The position numbers were made by a program, and so were the translations under genes. Of a stretch of 64,000 bases of DNA, positions 34,565 to 46,133 are shown piece after piece (within the stretch, counting starts at the first letter, position 1; each line of letters begins with the position of its first letter). Where the stretch lies: positions 2,790,001 through 2,854,000 of the forward strand of contig CAIIXF020000009.1 in assembly GCA_903813345.2 (NCBI GenBank), written 5' to 3'. Below the pieces are notes generated by a model. That model ran no database searches, was not told the DNA's origin, and saw only the letters and a list, made by a program, of their open reading frames with translations. This stretch comes from Owenia fusiformis. Taxonomy: Eukaryota > Annelida > Polychaeta > Sabellida > Oweniidae.

Positions 34565-35855
34565 TATAATAATACCATAAACTGGAATCATTTGCCATTA
34601 GAATCGATCTCAGGATGTTCATTTTCTGAATATTATCATTAATTTTGAATAGCGTAACTGAAAAAATGTAGACGTAGTTGAGATTTGATGATGTTCAATT
34701 GAAATGAGATTACTGCCATTTTAACTATTCAAAGTCTTGCGTTGCGCATGCGTGACTCTAACAAACCATCTGTCCGTATTTGTTTACGCCCTCATACCCT
34801 GCAAATTGATTGGGTGGCTATAGGCTGAGCAATGCACATGCTGCACATGCGGACAATTCATCAGTTGCTAATAATCATTTCCTTATTGTAGCTATTCACA
34901 CCACCTGTGTAGTTAGTACACAATATAGAGGCGCAGGGGCTTGTCTGGAGGGTCGGGCAAGCCCTCCGAAGAGTGTGTACTGGTTATAAGAGTATAAGGG
35001 AGGTCGTTTTTGATGCTTCCTGAAATTTGTAGAAAATGATTGTCAGATGTATCCAGTAAAAACATAAGGAATCCTTTCAATAATCGACATGCTGATTCAA
35101 ACAAGACTACAGAGCAAAGTTACCTAAAATAGTAGCAATCCATCCACTAATTGCTGAGAAATCTGAAGAATATGTAAAGAAGTGATTAAAATGCAAGAAC
35201 CGACAATGTTTACCTCCAAATTATTCTCTCCAGAGTCGATTTCTTCCTCAAGACACGTCAACTGTTAAAAAATTGGTAGTTTCCAGAGTTCTTTGTTTCC
35301 TTAGGTTCATTCCCGTATATTATTTTTAACGAAGGACACCCTATAACGACTGCTCTACGCAAAAAGATGCATAAAATACTCGTTTCGAAACTGAATGTTG
35401 AAAAATGGCTGACTATCCCGTGTTCTTAATTTTATTGAATGTAATGTTTGTTTTGTAATGCATTTCTGTTTGACTCGACAAAAATACCACAATCGTTTCC
35501 TTCCCCATTGGAGGATAAATAGGTGAGATAAGCGATAGATAGCTAAAGTTAAATCATTTTTTGAAAACTAGTAATATGGCATCCTTATTTTGGAAAAGGT
35601 GCTGCCTATAACCATGATATCATCAAACTAAACAAAAGTTCCTATTTCTTTCGTGTATCAATAAATGAGAGGGTCTGTTGGACGTTTTCAAAATGGGTTA
35701 AAATGCCAGTGTCACAATGGTCTCAATGTCTTGGTAATCCATATACTAAATTACACTTTGTTTTCTGCATAAAAGTAGTATTGTGACACCGTTGAATTCA
35801 TTATTTTGAGCTATATTCATTTTCTTGTATAATGACTCCGTTATACCATGGCGGC
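34565..35855. other. Unannotated stretch
   Basis: No gene recognised. GCGCATGCG near 34745 resembles an NRF1 site. Confidence 0.4.
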
Positions 35856-35899
35856 TACGTCAAGGCGATTTGCAAAATTTTGAGGTAACAATAACAAAA

Positions 35900-35955
35900 A
35901 TGGCGGATGGGGAAGACAGCATATCCTCTTCCTCGCCTGGAGGCAAGATTCACAG
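35900..35955 (+). CDS. Candidate first coding exon (MADGEDSIS...)
   Basis: ATG sits in AAAAATGGCGGATG, a strong Kozak context that also matches the YY1 motif AAnATGGCGGC often found at housekeeping gene starts. The frame runs 18 codons plus 2 bases (MADGEDSISSSSPGGKIH) and ends at ACAG|GTAATA, a good splice donor. A short upstream ORF begins at ATGGCGGCTACG near 35849. An acceptor-like TTTTCAG occurs near 36274, but its exon reaches a stop after eight codons, so the continuation is unresolved. Not recognised as a known protein. It may be a real 5' exon with distant partners or chance. Confidence 0.35.
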
Positions 35956-36743
35956 GTAATATAAGATTTCCTTTTAAACTAGTTCCATTCGGTGACGTAT
36001 ATATGGATGGTTATAAAGACTGGGTCAAATCTGCTAGGTGGTCTACAAGAAGCAGAATATAAGCTGTAAACCTACCGGGTGAGCTATCCTTCAATCGCAA
36101 TGTATTATTTTTATGGACGGTAACGTATTTTATAAGTTGTACATTAGGTATTTAGCGGACGGTTACGTGCGTGTTCACCTGTCAAGTCAAGGATGCTAGA
36201 TCTGATAGCCTCTTTCCATGTTATTGTTATAATGGGTGAGAAATGGAATATTGAATTGCTTATATTTGTTTTCAGGACTCCAAGAGAGGCTCTTGTTTGA
36301 ACATCTATAGGGCAAGGAAAAAAACTAAAGTGGCTTGCTTTATTGATGAAACCAATCAAAGTTAAAAAGATAGCAATGGAGAGGCAAAAGAAGAGTTAAT
36401 ATCAAGTCCTGATGAACATGACAAAATTAATAACAATGAGACATTATTTGAACGAGGTTCGCGTTCGCGGTTCAATTTTTTGCGTTACCGCAAATTCAAA
36501 ATACATTATTTATAGAACATTTTAGGTAGCTAGTTTTCAATGCTCATTTGGCTTTGCATGATCATATGTAGGTAAACAAATAACTTAATTTTGTGTTTTT
36601 GGAATTACAAACTCGACAGTTTTTCGCTTATTTCATGTTATCCTCGGGCAGCAATTTGCGAAAACTACGTTCAAAATATACATTACTGAATGCATCACCG
36701 AATGCTTTGCTTACATAAGTCGTTCACCCTTTCTTTGACTCAC

Positions 36744-36796
36744 AGTGTAGTAGAAAATAATGCACCAATCTTAGATGTATGTTCCATCGTGGCCAT
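36744..36796 (-). CDS. Candidate minus-strand first exon (MATMEHTSK...)
   Basis: On the minus strand, AAAATGGCCACG starts a 53-base open segment (MATMEHTSKIGALFSTT) that ends at a perfect donor, ACACT|GTGAGT. No downstream exon could be identified. Weak evidence, and the segment lies near a repeat. Confidence 0.2.
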
Positions 36797-36909
36797 TTTA
36801 TTGGATAAAGTGAACGTAGCAGTAGCAGTCCAACTTCGTTTTCAGAGGTGACGTTACCGTCATGCTTTAGCAACGTGATAATAGCATACAAGGTAAGTGT
36901 GTTTTATTA

Positions 36910-38170
36910 TAGAGAGAATCAGATCTAGCGAGCAAACTAAATGAATCAATTGTTTCAATCGTATACAGGGTGACCCCAAAAAATGCAACCCTCCATTTCT
37001 TCAATATTTTTCTTAAATGGGAGTTAATTTGGCACACAAAGACTTCGTTCAATGTGGGTTCCTATATTGATAGAGTTATGGTTGTTTCAAAATATGCTCC
37101 AGGTGTCGTCAATTTCGCTGAAAACAAACTTGCAATGTTCAAGCAAAACTGTTCATAATGCGGACGCATTCTTCCCCGTGGGTATGGGTAAAATTTGTTC
37201 AGCCATTGCATGTTGGAGTTCTGCAATTATGGTAGGTTTAATTTCATATGCATTATCATTTTAATAACTCCATAAATACAAGTCAGGGGCATTGAGATCA
37301 GGACTGTGGGATGAACATGGGTTCTCCGTCCGAAGAGATAATCTTCTCATAGAAATGACTAGTGAGCCAGGCTATCATTAGAAGTGTGAGGAGTAGCTCC
37401 ATCCTTCTAGAACCAGTGTTCTTGTTTAAGAAAGCCTCTATGTCTCTCTAGAAGAACTGCCCAAAACTTCCCCGGGAACGCCAATATTCCGTTGTGTGTT
37501 AACAGTAAAAGTGTTGCCATTATCACCCTCAAACCAAAAGGGGCTGATGATTTCATGTTTGGAAATTGCAACCCAAGCTGTGGATTTAACAGAATGAAGG
37601 GGCCTTTGAAGCACTTCATCTGGAATTTGTGATCCCAGAGCACATTATTTCTTGAGTTTACATGTTCAGAAAGAAGGAAATGTGATTCATTCGAAAACCT
37701 AACATTAGAAATGGACGACATTTGGAGCATATTTTTGAACGACCATAACTCTATCGATATAGATCTATGATTATTAAAACTTTGCCAGAGGATCACACAT
37801 TGTATGAAAGCTTTGTGAGCCAAATTTCAAAGCAATCAATCTTCATTTAAGAAAAATATTGAAGAAATGAGGGTTGCATTTTTGGGTCACCCTGTACAAG
37901 TTTTGTCTCATATCATGCCTAATTTCAAAAATCCCAAAAGTGTATAATTTATTCCAGGGAAACTATAGAGTTTTATAAAAATGTACTATTTTTTCTATTT
38001 TCATGTTTATCGTTCTTATCATTTGGAGGAATAAACACTTTTCTCCTATACTTTCTATATATTCTTCTGCACTTTGCATATTGCAGAATTATATTGTTTT
38101 TGAGATCAAAAGGAATTGATTGTTCGCACAATTGTAAATGTCGACCCCTATAGATATGATTCTGCCTTTC
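36910..38170. mobile_element. GATTCTGCCTTTAA-family MITE, copy interrupted by a mariner element
   Basis: The left part GAGAGAATCAGATCTAGCGA begins near 36912 and the right end TGATTCTGCCTTT lies near 38158-38169. Between them is a complete mariner-like insertion (36966-37894). The remaining text resembles the copies at 34196 and 46701 but is more diverged. Confidence 0.7.
36966..37894 (-). mobile_element. Mariner/IS630-type element with transposase remnant, nested
   Basis: TA flanks 36966-37894 (36964-36965 and 37895-37896). The tips CAGGGTGACCCCAAAAAATG and its complement form inverted repeats of about 28 bp. A minus-strand frame at 37407-37823 encodes relics such as NVRFSNESHFLLSEHVNSRNN and, after frame changes, a region equivalent to the catalytic core of IS630/mariner transposases (F.DE..F....VN..N). 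The frame is broken, the element is only 929 bp, and it is inactive. It inserted into an older MITE copy. Confidence 0.85.
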
Positions 38171-39765
38171 AATAACCACGATTATGTAAAATGTATGTTT
38201 AAGATGCCAACACTTGGCAATACAAGTCAAGTCAAATTTTCGAACAATAACAAACATTTAATTACACTCAGTTGTATTTTATTTACATATAAATATTTCA
38301 CAGATTCGTAAGATGGAAATCTCATGAGACAGATGTAACTTATAAATATTTCAGTTTACAGTTAAGAGTGTTTGAGGAGAGCCTATCGCACTACTTCTGC
38401 CGATTTATTGGATTTGAGTTTCAGGAATAGCTCTGGTCTATTCATCATGCTTACTCTCCCGCAACGATGATACTTTCAATTTGTCTTGTGAAGTGGCCAC
38501 ATAGGTATCTATAGCCTAACTTTAAGACTCGATATAATCTTATTTATACACGTTAGTCCGTTTTAATGCTGAAAGGAAATGTGTCTACGGTATAGGCTAC
38601 TTGGCTACAGAACTTTAATTGTAAATAAAAGAGTATTATATAACAAACACTTGCTAGAGTACATTTATAATACCTGAACAATTCGATATATTTTCGTCAA
38701 TAAGATAAGAAGTTCAGAATGATTTGTTCAGCATTTGTAGCACTCGTAGTTTAATTGTTGAGAAATCATTTTGCTGGCGAATACAAATTATATTGTAATC
38801 TATTATCTAATTGAATTTTATCGAATAATACAAAGAGCAAAAAATCAAAACAGAATCAATTCAAAGTACAAATAATGAAAATCACCATTCTATAATTTTT
38901 CAGACACAACTATCAGCTATATTGAAATTAAAAAACACACGTTGTGAAATACTGGAATTACTGAAAAAGATGATTGGATTTTAGGATCCCCACCTCCTAA
39001 AGTTCAAACGTCTAATCCAGAGCATTACACCTAATAACGGAGCTTACATTCGTATGTCATATTTCCTTTTTAACATTATTACCCTCGATCTTCAATCTTC
39101 CTAGTTCTACCAAACTAATGGTCATTAAGGAATATATGGTGAGGTTGTGCATTATTTACATATTCTTTATGTACACTACAGACTATATATTTCTCGTATT
39201 TGATATACTCAAGTGTACATAACATTATTTCAATATAAACGTGGCACCGTGTAGTGTCAGCCTTGATTATGTAACAACATAGAATTCTTAAAATTGAAAA
39301 CATAATATACAATGTATACTCTGATATAGTCATTTATAATAGCATGCTATTTACACCTACAATATTTGCATGCATATTGTTTAGACATGCGCATCCGTTT
39401 GTGAATAAAATGTATCATCAATATTGTTGATGTATTCGATTCAATTACGAATAAATCTCCAGGATTCTTAATCTATTAAATAGCACTTGGTATCTCATAA
39501 CGTCGGACATTGGTATCGAATTTATCTTTGTGTCAGTCGTTCCCAAATGGCATATGATTAATCAAAACGGAACTTGGTTACACGTGTGATGCATTACGAG
39601 TAATCCACATGACAAATGAGAAATTTATATATCATTGGCTTCAATTATTGAAACGAAACGATTGATTCAAATCGCAATTATAATCGCAATCGTAAACAGT
39701 ATGGCCAAGTAATATCATTCTCTATTGCAAAAGTGCTAGACATTTTCCCAAATGGAAACAACACA
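38171..39765. other. Unannotated AT-rich stretch downstream of the receptor gene
   Basis: No gene recognised. Part nearest 39.7 kb may hold the 3' UTR of the receptor gene. Confidence 0.45.
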
Positions 39766-39770
39766 TTGTC

Positions 39771-39776
39771 TTTATT
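39771..39776 (-). terminator. Candidate polyadenylation signal of the receptor gene
   Basis: TTTATT on the plus strand gives AATAAA on the minus strand about 340 bp after the receptor stop codon. It is the first canonical hexamer noticed downstream. Confidence 0.35.
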
Positions 39777-40114
39777 CCGTAAGGTTATCGAAGTAATTAA
39801 GAAGAATATCACAATTTATATTCTTATATTGATTTGTAGTCATCAACTTGACTTTAACCAATGATCCTGAAAGCTTTAGAGCCCCTCTTGCCATCAATCA
39901 AATATGTTGAATCTAAGGTGGTCTTGGTTCTGCATAACAAGTTACGCACTGTTATGCTAGCGCCATTATTACAAGAGTCGGTGATTAGTTTAGTTTCACC
40001 ACGGATAATTAACTCGGCTATTACCTTCAAGTTCAATGGTCAAACTGTCTCGTATTGATTTAATGATCTCGTTAGTTATTTCAGATATTAGAAAGATTAG
40101 CACACTTGTGGACA

Positions 40115-41395
40115 TTATAGTGGAGTCCCGCACCTATCTTTCCCGTTAACCTCTGCGATAAGCGTTTTTTGTTCAGGATCTATATCATCAGTATTTGTCG
40201 TCTTGGTATGCTGAATAATAGAAGTATTTACCAACGTGTTCATGGATGTTTCACACGTATCCTCCGAGACGTTGTTGAGGGGTGCTCGTAATCCTATAAC
40301 TGCACCGCCGGCCTTTGGAAAGGTGCTATTCTCGTTTGCCAATTCGCGATTGACCTCAAGGTTATTCGCACATTTGAATGCTTTAATGAATGCCTTTCTA
40401 AAGTTATCTGACAGGAAGGCATAGAGACACGGGTTTAACATACTGTTACAATAACTCAACACAGTAAACACTTGGAAAAGGGTTATCTCCCACGCTTTCA
40501 GACGACTATTAAACGCCGCTCTAAATATTAGATTTACTTGGAAACACCAAAATGGTAACCAACAAATTATGTATACAGCTATAACTATCAAAACCATTCT
40601 CGTGACCTTTCTCGTTGAACGTTTCTTGTTCTCACTCAGTCTATTTGGGCCTGCGTATCTGAGTCTGATCACAACTAATGAATAGAAAACGCTCGTGAGC
40701 GCAACGGGGAGAAGAAATCCCAGTAGAAAGGTATACCAGACAAACGCCTGGTCAGCTGGTATAGGCTGTCCTTGGGGCCATGTTATCGTGCACGTTTTGT
40801 ATCCAGAATTGGTGGGATCGGATGTTCCTGAATAGAGCATAATAGGCAGCATCACTAAAAAGGCAACGAGCCAGATGGCAAGACATATCACTCTCGAATT
40901 GATTGGAGTCCTGTAATGCATAGCCTTATACGGGAAACATACGGCTAGCCAACGGTCACAGCTCATCACCGTCAAGGTAAAGACACTTGTGAACCAGTTG
41001 ATCGAATGCAGCACGAAGAATATCTTGCACATGTGATTTCCGAATACCCAATGTCGTGCTATGGTCGTGACGGTTAAAAACGGTAGTCCTACTAGAAAAG
41101 CTAAATCCGCAAGAGCGAGATTCAAAATGTACATGTTGGTCACCGTCTTCATTTTAACGAACATCAGTATTACGTAAATAACTAAACCATTGCCGATTAT
41201 CCCAACAAGGCAAATTATGACATACAGTACAGACAATATTACAGTTGAGAGCGTCAATGGCTGCAGCGGTTGTGGCACCTGTCGACATAATGTAGCGTTC
41301 ACTGTTATATTTGTCGAACAATTCTCTGCACTCGTCGTTTCGATCATTGGAACCATCGTTGTCGAAGCATTCAGGTACATCGTAAACGACTCCAT
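40115..41395 (-). CDS. Somatostatin/allatostatin-C receptor-like GPCR
   Basis: A 426-residue, single-exon rhodopsin-family receptor, expected in the plasma membrane and coupled to Gi/o for a somatostatin- or allatostatin-C-type peptide. The start is the ATG at 41395 in ACAAGATGG. The frame is open a further 20 codons upstream but has no ATG there. The N-terminus has glycosylation sites at Asn9, 25, 29 and 33. Approximate membrane segments: 49-77, 85-111, 120-147, 168-188, 217-245, 266-290, 305-328. Key residues are Asn69 (1.50), Asp97 (2.50), Cys123 and Cys202 (disulphide pair), a DRW motif at 147-149 in place of DRY, CWLPF with Trp279, and NPCLY at 321-325. YAFLSDNFRKAF after TM7 and KKxxRKVTRMV before TM6 are strong somatostatin/allatostatin-C receptor signatures. 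A palmitoylation Cys is likely at 342. Opioid or galanin receptors are less likely. The ligand is inferred. Confidence 0.92.
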   Translation of the reverse strand: MESFTMYLNASTTMVPMIETTSAENCSTNITVNATLCRQVPQPLQPLTLSTVILSVLYVIICLVGIIGNGLVIYVILMFVKMKTVTNMYILNLALADLAFLVGLPFLTVTTIARHWVFGNHMCKIFFVLHSINWFTSVFTLTVMSCDRWLAVCFPYKAMHYRTPINSRVICLAIWLVAFLVMLPIMLYSGTSDPTNSGYKTCTITWPQGQPIPADQAFVWYTFLLGFLLPVALTSVFYSLVVIRLRYAGPNRLSENKKRSTRKVTRMVLIVIAVYIICWLPFWCFQVNLIFRAAFNSRLKAWEITLFQVFTVLSYCNSMLNPCLYAFLSDNFRKAFIKAFKCANNLEVNRELANENSTFPKAGGAVIGLRAPLNNVSEDTCETSMNTLVNTSIIQHTKTTNTDDIDPEQKTLIAEVNGKDRCGTPL

Positions 41396-41455
41396 CTTGT
41401 AAGGGCACTGTATTGTCTTGTCGACCGTCTTGTCAGGAGCTAATATATGAATCAA

Positions 41456-42215
41456 TTAGGCAATCACTAAGTCAAATAGCCACGTAGTTCATCAAGTATT
41501 CTCGCGTTACCATTGATTTATCATTCTAAATGTTTTCAATAGCATCGTGTGAGTCCATATATTACCAGTTGGTTATGATACTTAGTCTATCAAACTCTCC
41601 ATAATATGTGAAGATATCGGATAATCTGAAAGTACAGTGAGTACAACATAAGATAAGAAAATAGTTTTATGTCCATTCATTGTCGCCTACGATGTTATTT
41701 AATTGTATTCTACCATGTATTTATTGTATTTGTATTACTATTTAAATACTGGATCCATTTGCTTTAATTACGTAATGGCATTCGGTTTAATTTACAATTA
41801 GCGATGTAGGTAAATCGATACCATACCAACTAAACTCTAGTTAGTTCCATATATTTTTTCTTTAATCTAAAATTGACAACAATCATCATCCTGAAAAATG
41901 TGGAATTGATAATATAGAATACGTATGTAAGGTGCTTAAACAACATATTATTTTTCATGACAGTCTTCTGGGAAATAATTTAGGCATAATAACTTATATG
42001 TCCATTGAACAGAATTGCTAATGTCCATCACTGGCTGACGTTTGATGAATGGGAATCCATTAACAAAACAAAGAATATCCGATCGCGCATTTATTTACAA
42101 TCTAAATGAAGGACAAAAAGGACGACGCTCACGAAAACAAACTCGCCGAGAACTTATCGCGGGCTAACCAAGAACTTTAAAATATGACAGGACGGTTCTG
42201 ATGCTATTGTAGATA
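41456..42215. other. Upstream region of the receptor gene, no feature recognised
   Basis: This AT-rich region should hold the promoter and possibly 5' UTR exons of the receptor gene. No convincing TATA or initiator element could be singled out. Confidence 0.35.
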
Positions 42216-42221
42216 TTATGG

Positions 42222-42615
42222 TATGGTATGAATGATATCCATACCGATGTTGCTATCACCTTACGATTATGACAATGGTAATGAACTACATATACCAGTA
42301 TTGGTATGAATAATATCCATACCGATGTTGCTATCACCTTACGATTATGTCATTGGTAATGAACTACCAGTATTGGTATGAATAATATCCATACCGATGT
42401 TGCTATCACCTTACGATTATAACAATGGTAATGAACTACCAGTATTGGTATGAATGATATCCATACCACTGTTGCTATCATGTTACGATTATATCGATGG
42501 TAGTGAACTACCAGCATTGGTATAAATTATATACATTTATCCTCACTATGTTGTTTTGTCATGTTGTTGTTATGTCAGTGGTACTGAACTATCAGCATTG
42601 GTATAATATACATAC
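42222..42615. repeat. 72-bp tandem satellite, about five units
   Basis: ATACCGATGTTGCTATCACC recurs at 42241, 42319 and 42391, with a variant at 42463 (steps of 78, 72, 72 bp). Units end in AATGAACTACCAGTATTGGT-like text. The last one or two units (42520-42615) are eroded. It lies about 0.8 kb upstream of the receptor start. Confidence 0.85.
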
Positions 42616-42619
42616 AACA

Positions 42620-43680
42620 TGTAACATGTATCCTTGAATCACGATTTTAATTATACTGAACATAGGAAGTAGATTGAATCATGGTGATATCGATATCAAT
42701 TTGCTCATGAAATAACCATATGATATCGTAAAGTAATCACGTACTAAATTGAACATGAAATACTGTATTATTAGAGAGTTAGAGGACTTGTAATTGTTGT
42801 TGGCTCGTTTTGATCTTTATTGAATCAATAATTGTACTGAATATGATATAGGATTAGTGGCCAATCGGTGGCCAAGGTTATATTTTCGATTCTCATTAAG
42901 TGAGTAAACTTTTTTCATTGACACGATATCATGTGTTTATCAAAAGATGCACAGAATTCAAGTCAAAGATAAAGCCTTAAGATTTAAATCAATTCGTATA
43001 GCGATTATGGCATTTATAACTCTTGGTCATGAGCCGACATAAGTTTATACATTATAATTAGATTGCTGTCTTCGTTAACAAATAGATCATGTAGCTTTAA
43101 TATCTGTACACGCACAGGAATGGATACGGAAATGTCACATTGACATTAAGCGGCCTAACTAAAATTTATTTCAAGAGACATCGCGGTCGTTTGTACGAGT
43201 TTAGAATCATTCTGGCAAACAACCTGCATATTTCTAAATGCAACAAGCGAAGCCATCTTGACGTAGAGAGGATTAGACCCGGACTAGACCGAGAGCAACC
43301 GTGTCGTTGCAAAACGGATGTACCACTGCATGACGGCGAATGTTTAAAGAAAAAAAATATTATTTAACTCTTAGAGCTCGGACTGGCTTGGTTGATGGAA
43401 GACTTCCATTTCAAAGACAGTTATATTCTAATAAAAGACAAACATTATATTTGGAACTAAAATGAGAACGTCAATGAGCGACCGCAAAATATAAAAATTA
43501 ATAAAACAAAATAATCGTTAAGTAATCAACCTGTTTTTTCATCACAGGGCGCAATTCGAGCTTTGTTAAATTTATGCCAGCGATGCATGGCGATTCATGA
43601 TGACGTAGACATTTTGTAAAGTTACTAATTAAATGGTGTTACCATGGATATAATGACGTCATTTGTTCCTGTTTAATTTT
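42620..43680. other. Unannotated stretch
   Basis: No gene recognised. The 75-codon frame at 43140-43367 has no domain and no supporting context. Confidence 0.45.
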
Positions 43681-43690
43681 ACATTTTATA

Positions 43691-43995
43691 CAAGGAGGAT
43701 TGGCTCCCAGAGTGCACCACCGATATTCTGTCCCATATATGGGTATGTCGTAATACAAAATTCGAATTCAAACAGCCGCCATTTTGTTCACTTCAACATT
43801 TAAATCGTGAATTTTGGTCTTATTTCCAAACGAAAAATTCCAAAACTCACAAGAAATGATCGAGATATTGGTTCGAATCTTTTGAACTGTTTATTTTGAA
43901 TTTATAGTCGGTTTTAATTTCAGAAAATAACGACATTTCGACGTTTTCATTGTTGGAAAATATCGAGTTTCGATCCTGGGAGCCAATCCTCCTTG
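43691..43995. mobile_element. 305-bp MITE with 9-bp target duplication
   Basis: CATTTTATA flanks both ends (43682-43690 and 43996-44004). The tips are CAAGGAGGATTGGCTCCCA and its exact complement (19 bp). A 9-bp duplication fits Mutator-like (MULE) or Merlin integration. No coding capacity. Confidence 0.88.
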
Positions 43996-44004
43996 CATTT
44001 TATA

Positions 44005-45145
44005 GGTATCACTGGCTTTGGGGCACAACGACACATTGCATTTGCAGCGGAATTTATGTAAGCATGTTCACCAGCCATGTGATTGAATCCTGAATCTCTC
44101 TATTTGAATCATTAAACACGTTTTGTAATTGTCTAGTTTGTACAGTATCAGATGATTAGTTTATTACTGTCAAGCAAAACATGGTTTCAGTTAAGATTGA
44201 CGTGACCTTTTCAAATTGGTACCTTCAAATTGGACCTGATAATCACTGCAGATATCAACCTGATGCAAAACGTGAAATGGTGACGTAAGGAACTTTAAAG
44301 ACATCATATTATGAATTTGCAAATATACTAAAATGTTTTTATACTTAGGATGATACTAAAGTTTAACACTCGTTCCATCGAGTTGCTTGTTCACATTCAG
44401 TATAGTATATATTGCGCACGGTAGTTTGGGTTTTTAAATTTCTAGTTCTTGATATGTTTTAATTAATCGAACTTGGATCATAAATAGCTTCCTCTCTGAA
44501 CAGCATATTTGATTGATAGAGTTTAAGCCCACCATGTCTTTGGAAACGGGATAACCCTACTTGATATAGATAAAAACAATTATAACACTCCTCAAATATC
44601 TAAGAATTTTTTTCTTGACTATGTACTAGGTGTTTGATTTATATACTGAAGTAGGATTAAAGGAATTCTAAAACTTGACTTTCTTTTACAGAGGGAGACG
44701 AGACATTAGTTACGAGATAAGTAACCCCTTTATCCTAAAGGGTTGCGGAAAATTACCCTCGTAAGTATCTATCAAAGGCACAATAGTTATGTACATCTCA
44801 GTAATAGGAAGAGATCCAAGATTGGATCATGCTGAAACGTCTGTTATCTGAATCCTTAAAGTGGTTCCGTGATAAGTTGCTATAGCGATTATAGTAAATG
44901 AATTTTCCCTTTATTACACTCGAAAATGCAATTTGTATGTTTCATAAGCGTGTGCTTAAGTGCAAACAGTTTGAGACTTACATATTCAGCGAAAATAGGT
45001 ATCTGCCTATCATAAACATATATGTATGTATCTCATACTTGATTGGATTTGGGGTAGATATCACCCTGGAATATATATCATATCTGAGGAGCGGGGACTA
45101 TTTATATCAGGAAGTATTCATATCTCCCATTGGTCCCTATGGCCC
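44005..45145. other. Unannotated stretch with a small hairpin
   Basis: AACCCCTTT and AAAGGGTT around 44729-44749 form a short hairpin. No gene recognised. The frame at 44898-45149 runs into the next element. Confidence 0.4.
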
Positions 45146-45165
45146 CTAGGGGAGATATAGAGATT

Positions 45166-45301
45166 ATCCTATATGAGGTTCAGGATATTGGGATTATCCC
45201 GAGGCCAATATAATATATCTGCCCGAGGGCCGTAGATCCCGAGGGTATATATATTATATTGGCCAAGGGATAATCCCAATATCCTGAACCGACTATAGGA
45301 T
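45166..45301. repeat. Left terminal hairpin, arms about 54 bp
   Basis: Arm blocks GGTTCAGGATATTGGGATTA and TAATCCCAATATCCTGAACC are exact complements, and GGCCAATATAATATAT pairs with ATATATATTATATTGGCC. The central 28 bp contain GCCCGAGGGCC and CCCGAGGG. Confidence 0.88.
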
Positions 45302-45580
45302 GATCTGTTTATCCCATACCAATCACATTGTCCAATTGGCCAAAGTTCAGAAACTTTGCAACCAACCGTGGAATTATTTTAAAATATTCATGTCCAGTTT
45401 TGTATTCTTGTCCGTAGCCGGATTTTCCTGTTCAAATCTTTGATTATTAACGGGGCATACTGCTCCTTCCCTTCTTTAAAGTATCAAACAGATCGCGATT
45501 GTCTGCGTTTTTCTCCATTGTCGTTTACAGTATGCGAACGGTACAAAAAAGAACCAATACGGGAACAGCGATTATGACGT

Positions 45581-45609
45581 AGCGGGCAGATATACTATAT
45601 CTGCCCGCT
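45581..45609. repeat. Perfect 29-bp palindrome
   Basis: AGCGGGCAGATATA and TATATCTGCCCGCT surround a single central base. A half-copy, CTATATCTGCCCGCT, recurs about 30 bp later at about 45627-45641. Confidence 0.85.
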
Positions 45610-45775
45610 CAGAGCGGGACGTAAAGCTATATCTGCCCGCTGATGAAAATATAAGTTTTTACAAACCGGCTTTATGTACCCGTAACACGTCTAAGTATGG
45701 GATAAATAAATTTATTCCATAGTTAGCATGATATTCATAGGATAACATGTGAAAATAAAAACGGTATTTTTGTAA

Positions 45776-45988
45776 TCAGTGGTAAAATATGATATTTTTG
45801 ACAAATTTTCACTTAACCATAGCATACGATTTTTTAGCCATGACATACGACGTCGTATGCGATGGTTTATGGATTTTTGCTACTTCAGACTCAAAACGAG
45901 GCTAAGTGTCAACATCGCCGGATCGTTTGGAAAATTCGAATTAAATGACTTAATTTCCGACGATTCTGATGATGACTTTAACTATTGA
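45776..45988 (+). other. Short open frame inside the hairpin element
   Basis: The frame is open from just after a TAA at 45773 to TGA at 45986-45988, about 70 codons, with the first ATG (MRWFMDFCYF) roughly 27 codons in. It is basic at first and ends LNDLISDDSDDDFNY. AATAAA overlaps the stop at 45988-45993. It could be the last exon of a decayed gene carried by the element. A perfect 16-bp palindrome (45844-45859) lies within it. Not recognised. Confidence 0.3.
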
Positions 45989-45999
45989 ATAAAAAGAAC

Positions 46000-46133
46000 A
46001 TCCTATGATTTACTCGTGATATGATTTTAATCCACTCATGGTTATTGATATCTGCACTCTCTCGCTACGTTCGCTCGTGCAGATATCATATCCATTCGTG
46101 GATAAAAATCATATCACTCATAAATCATAGGAT
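46000..46133. repeat. Right terminal hairpin, arms about 56 bp
   Basis: ATCCTATGATTTA pairs with TAAATCATAGGAT (one base beyond it is also shared), GTGATATGATTTT with AAAATCATATCAC, and GATATCTGCA with TGCAGATATC. The loop is CTCTCTCGCTACGTTCGCTCG or similar, itself partly palindromic. Confidence 0.88.

Noticed and set aside
41396-41455. Twenty extra codons upstream of the receptor start
   Set aside because: The frame is open but contains no ATG, and the ATG at 41395 has a good Kozak context.
43140-43367. 75-codon plus-strand ORF
   Set aside because: No domain, no flanking splice or poly(A) signals that single it out, and no related copy in the window.
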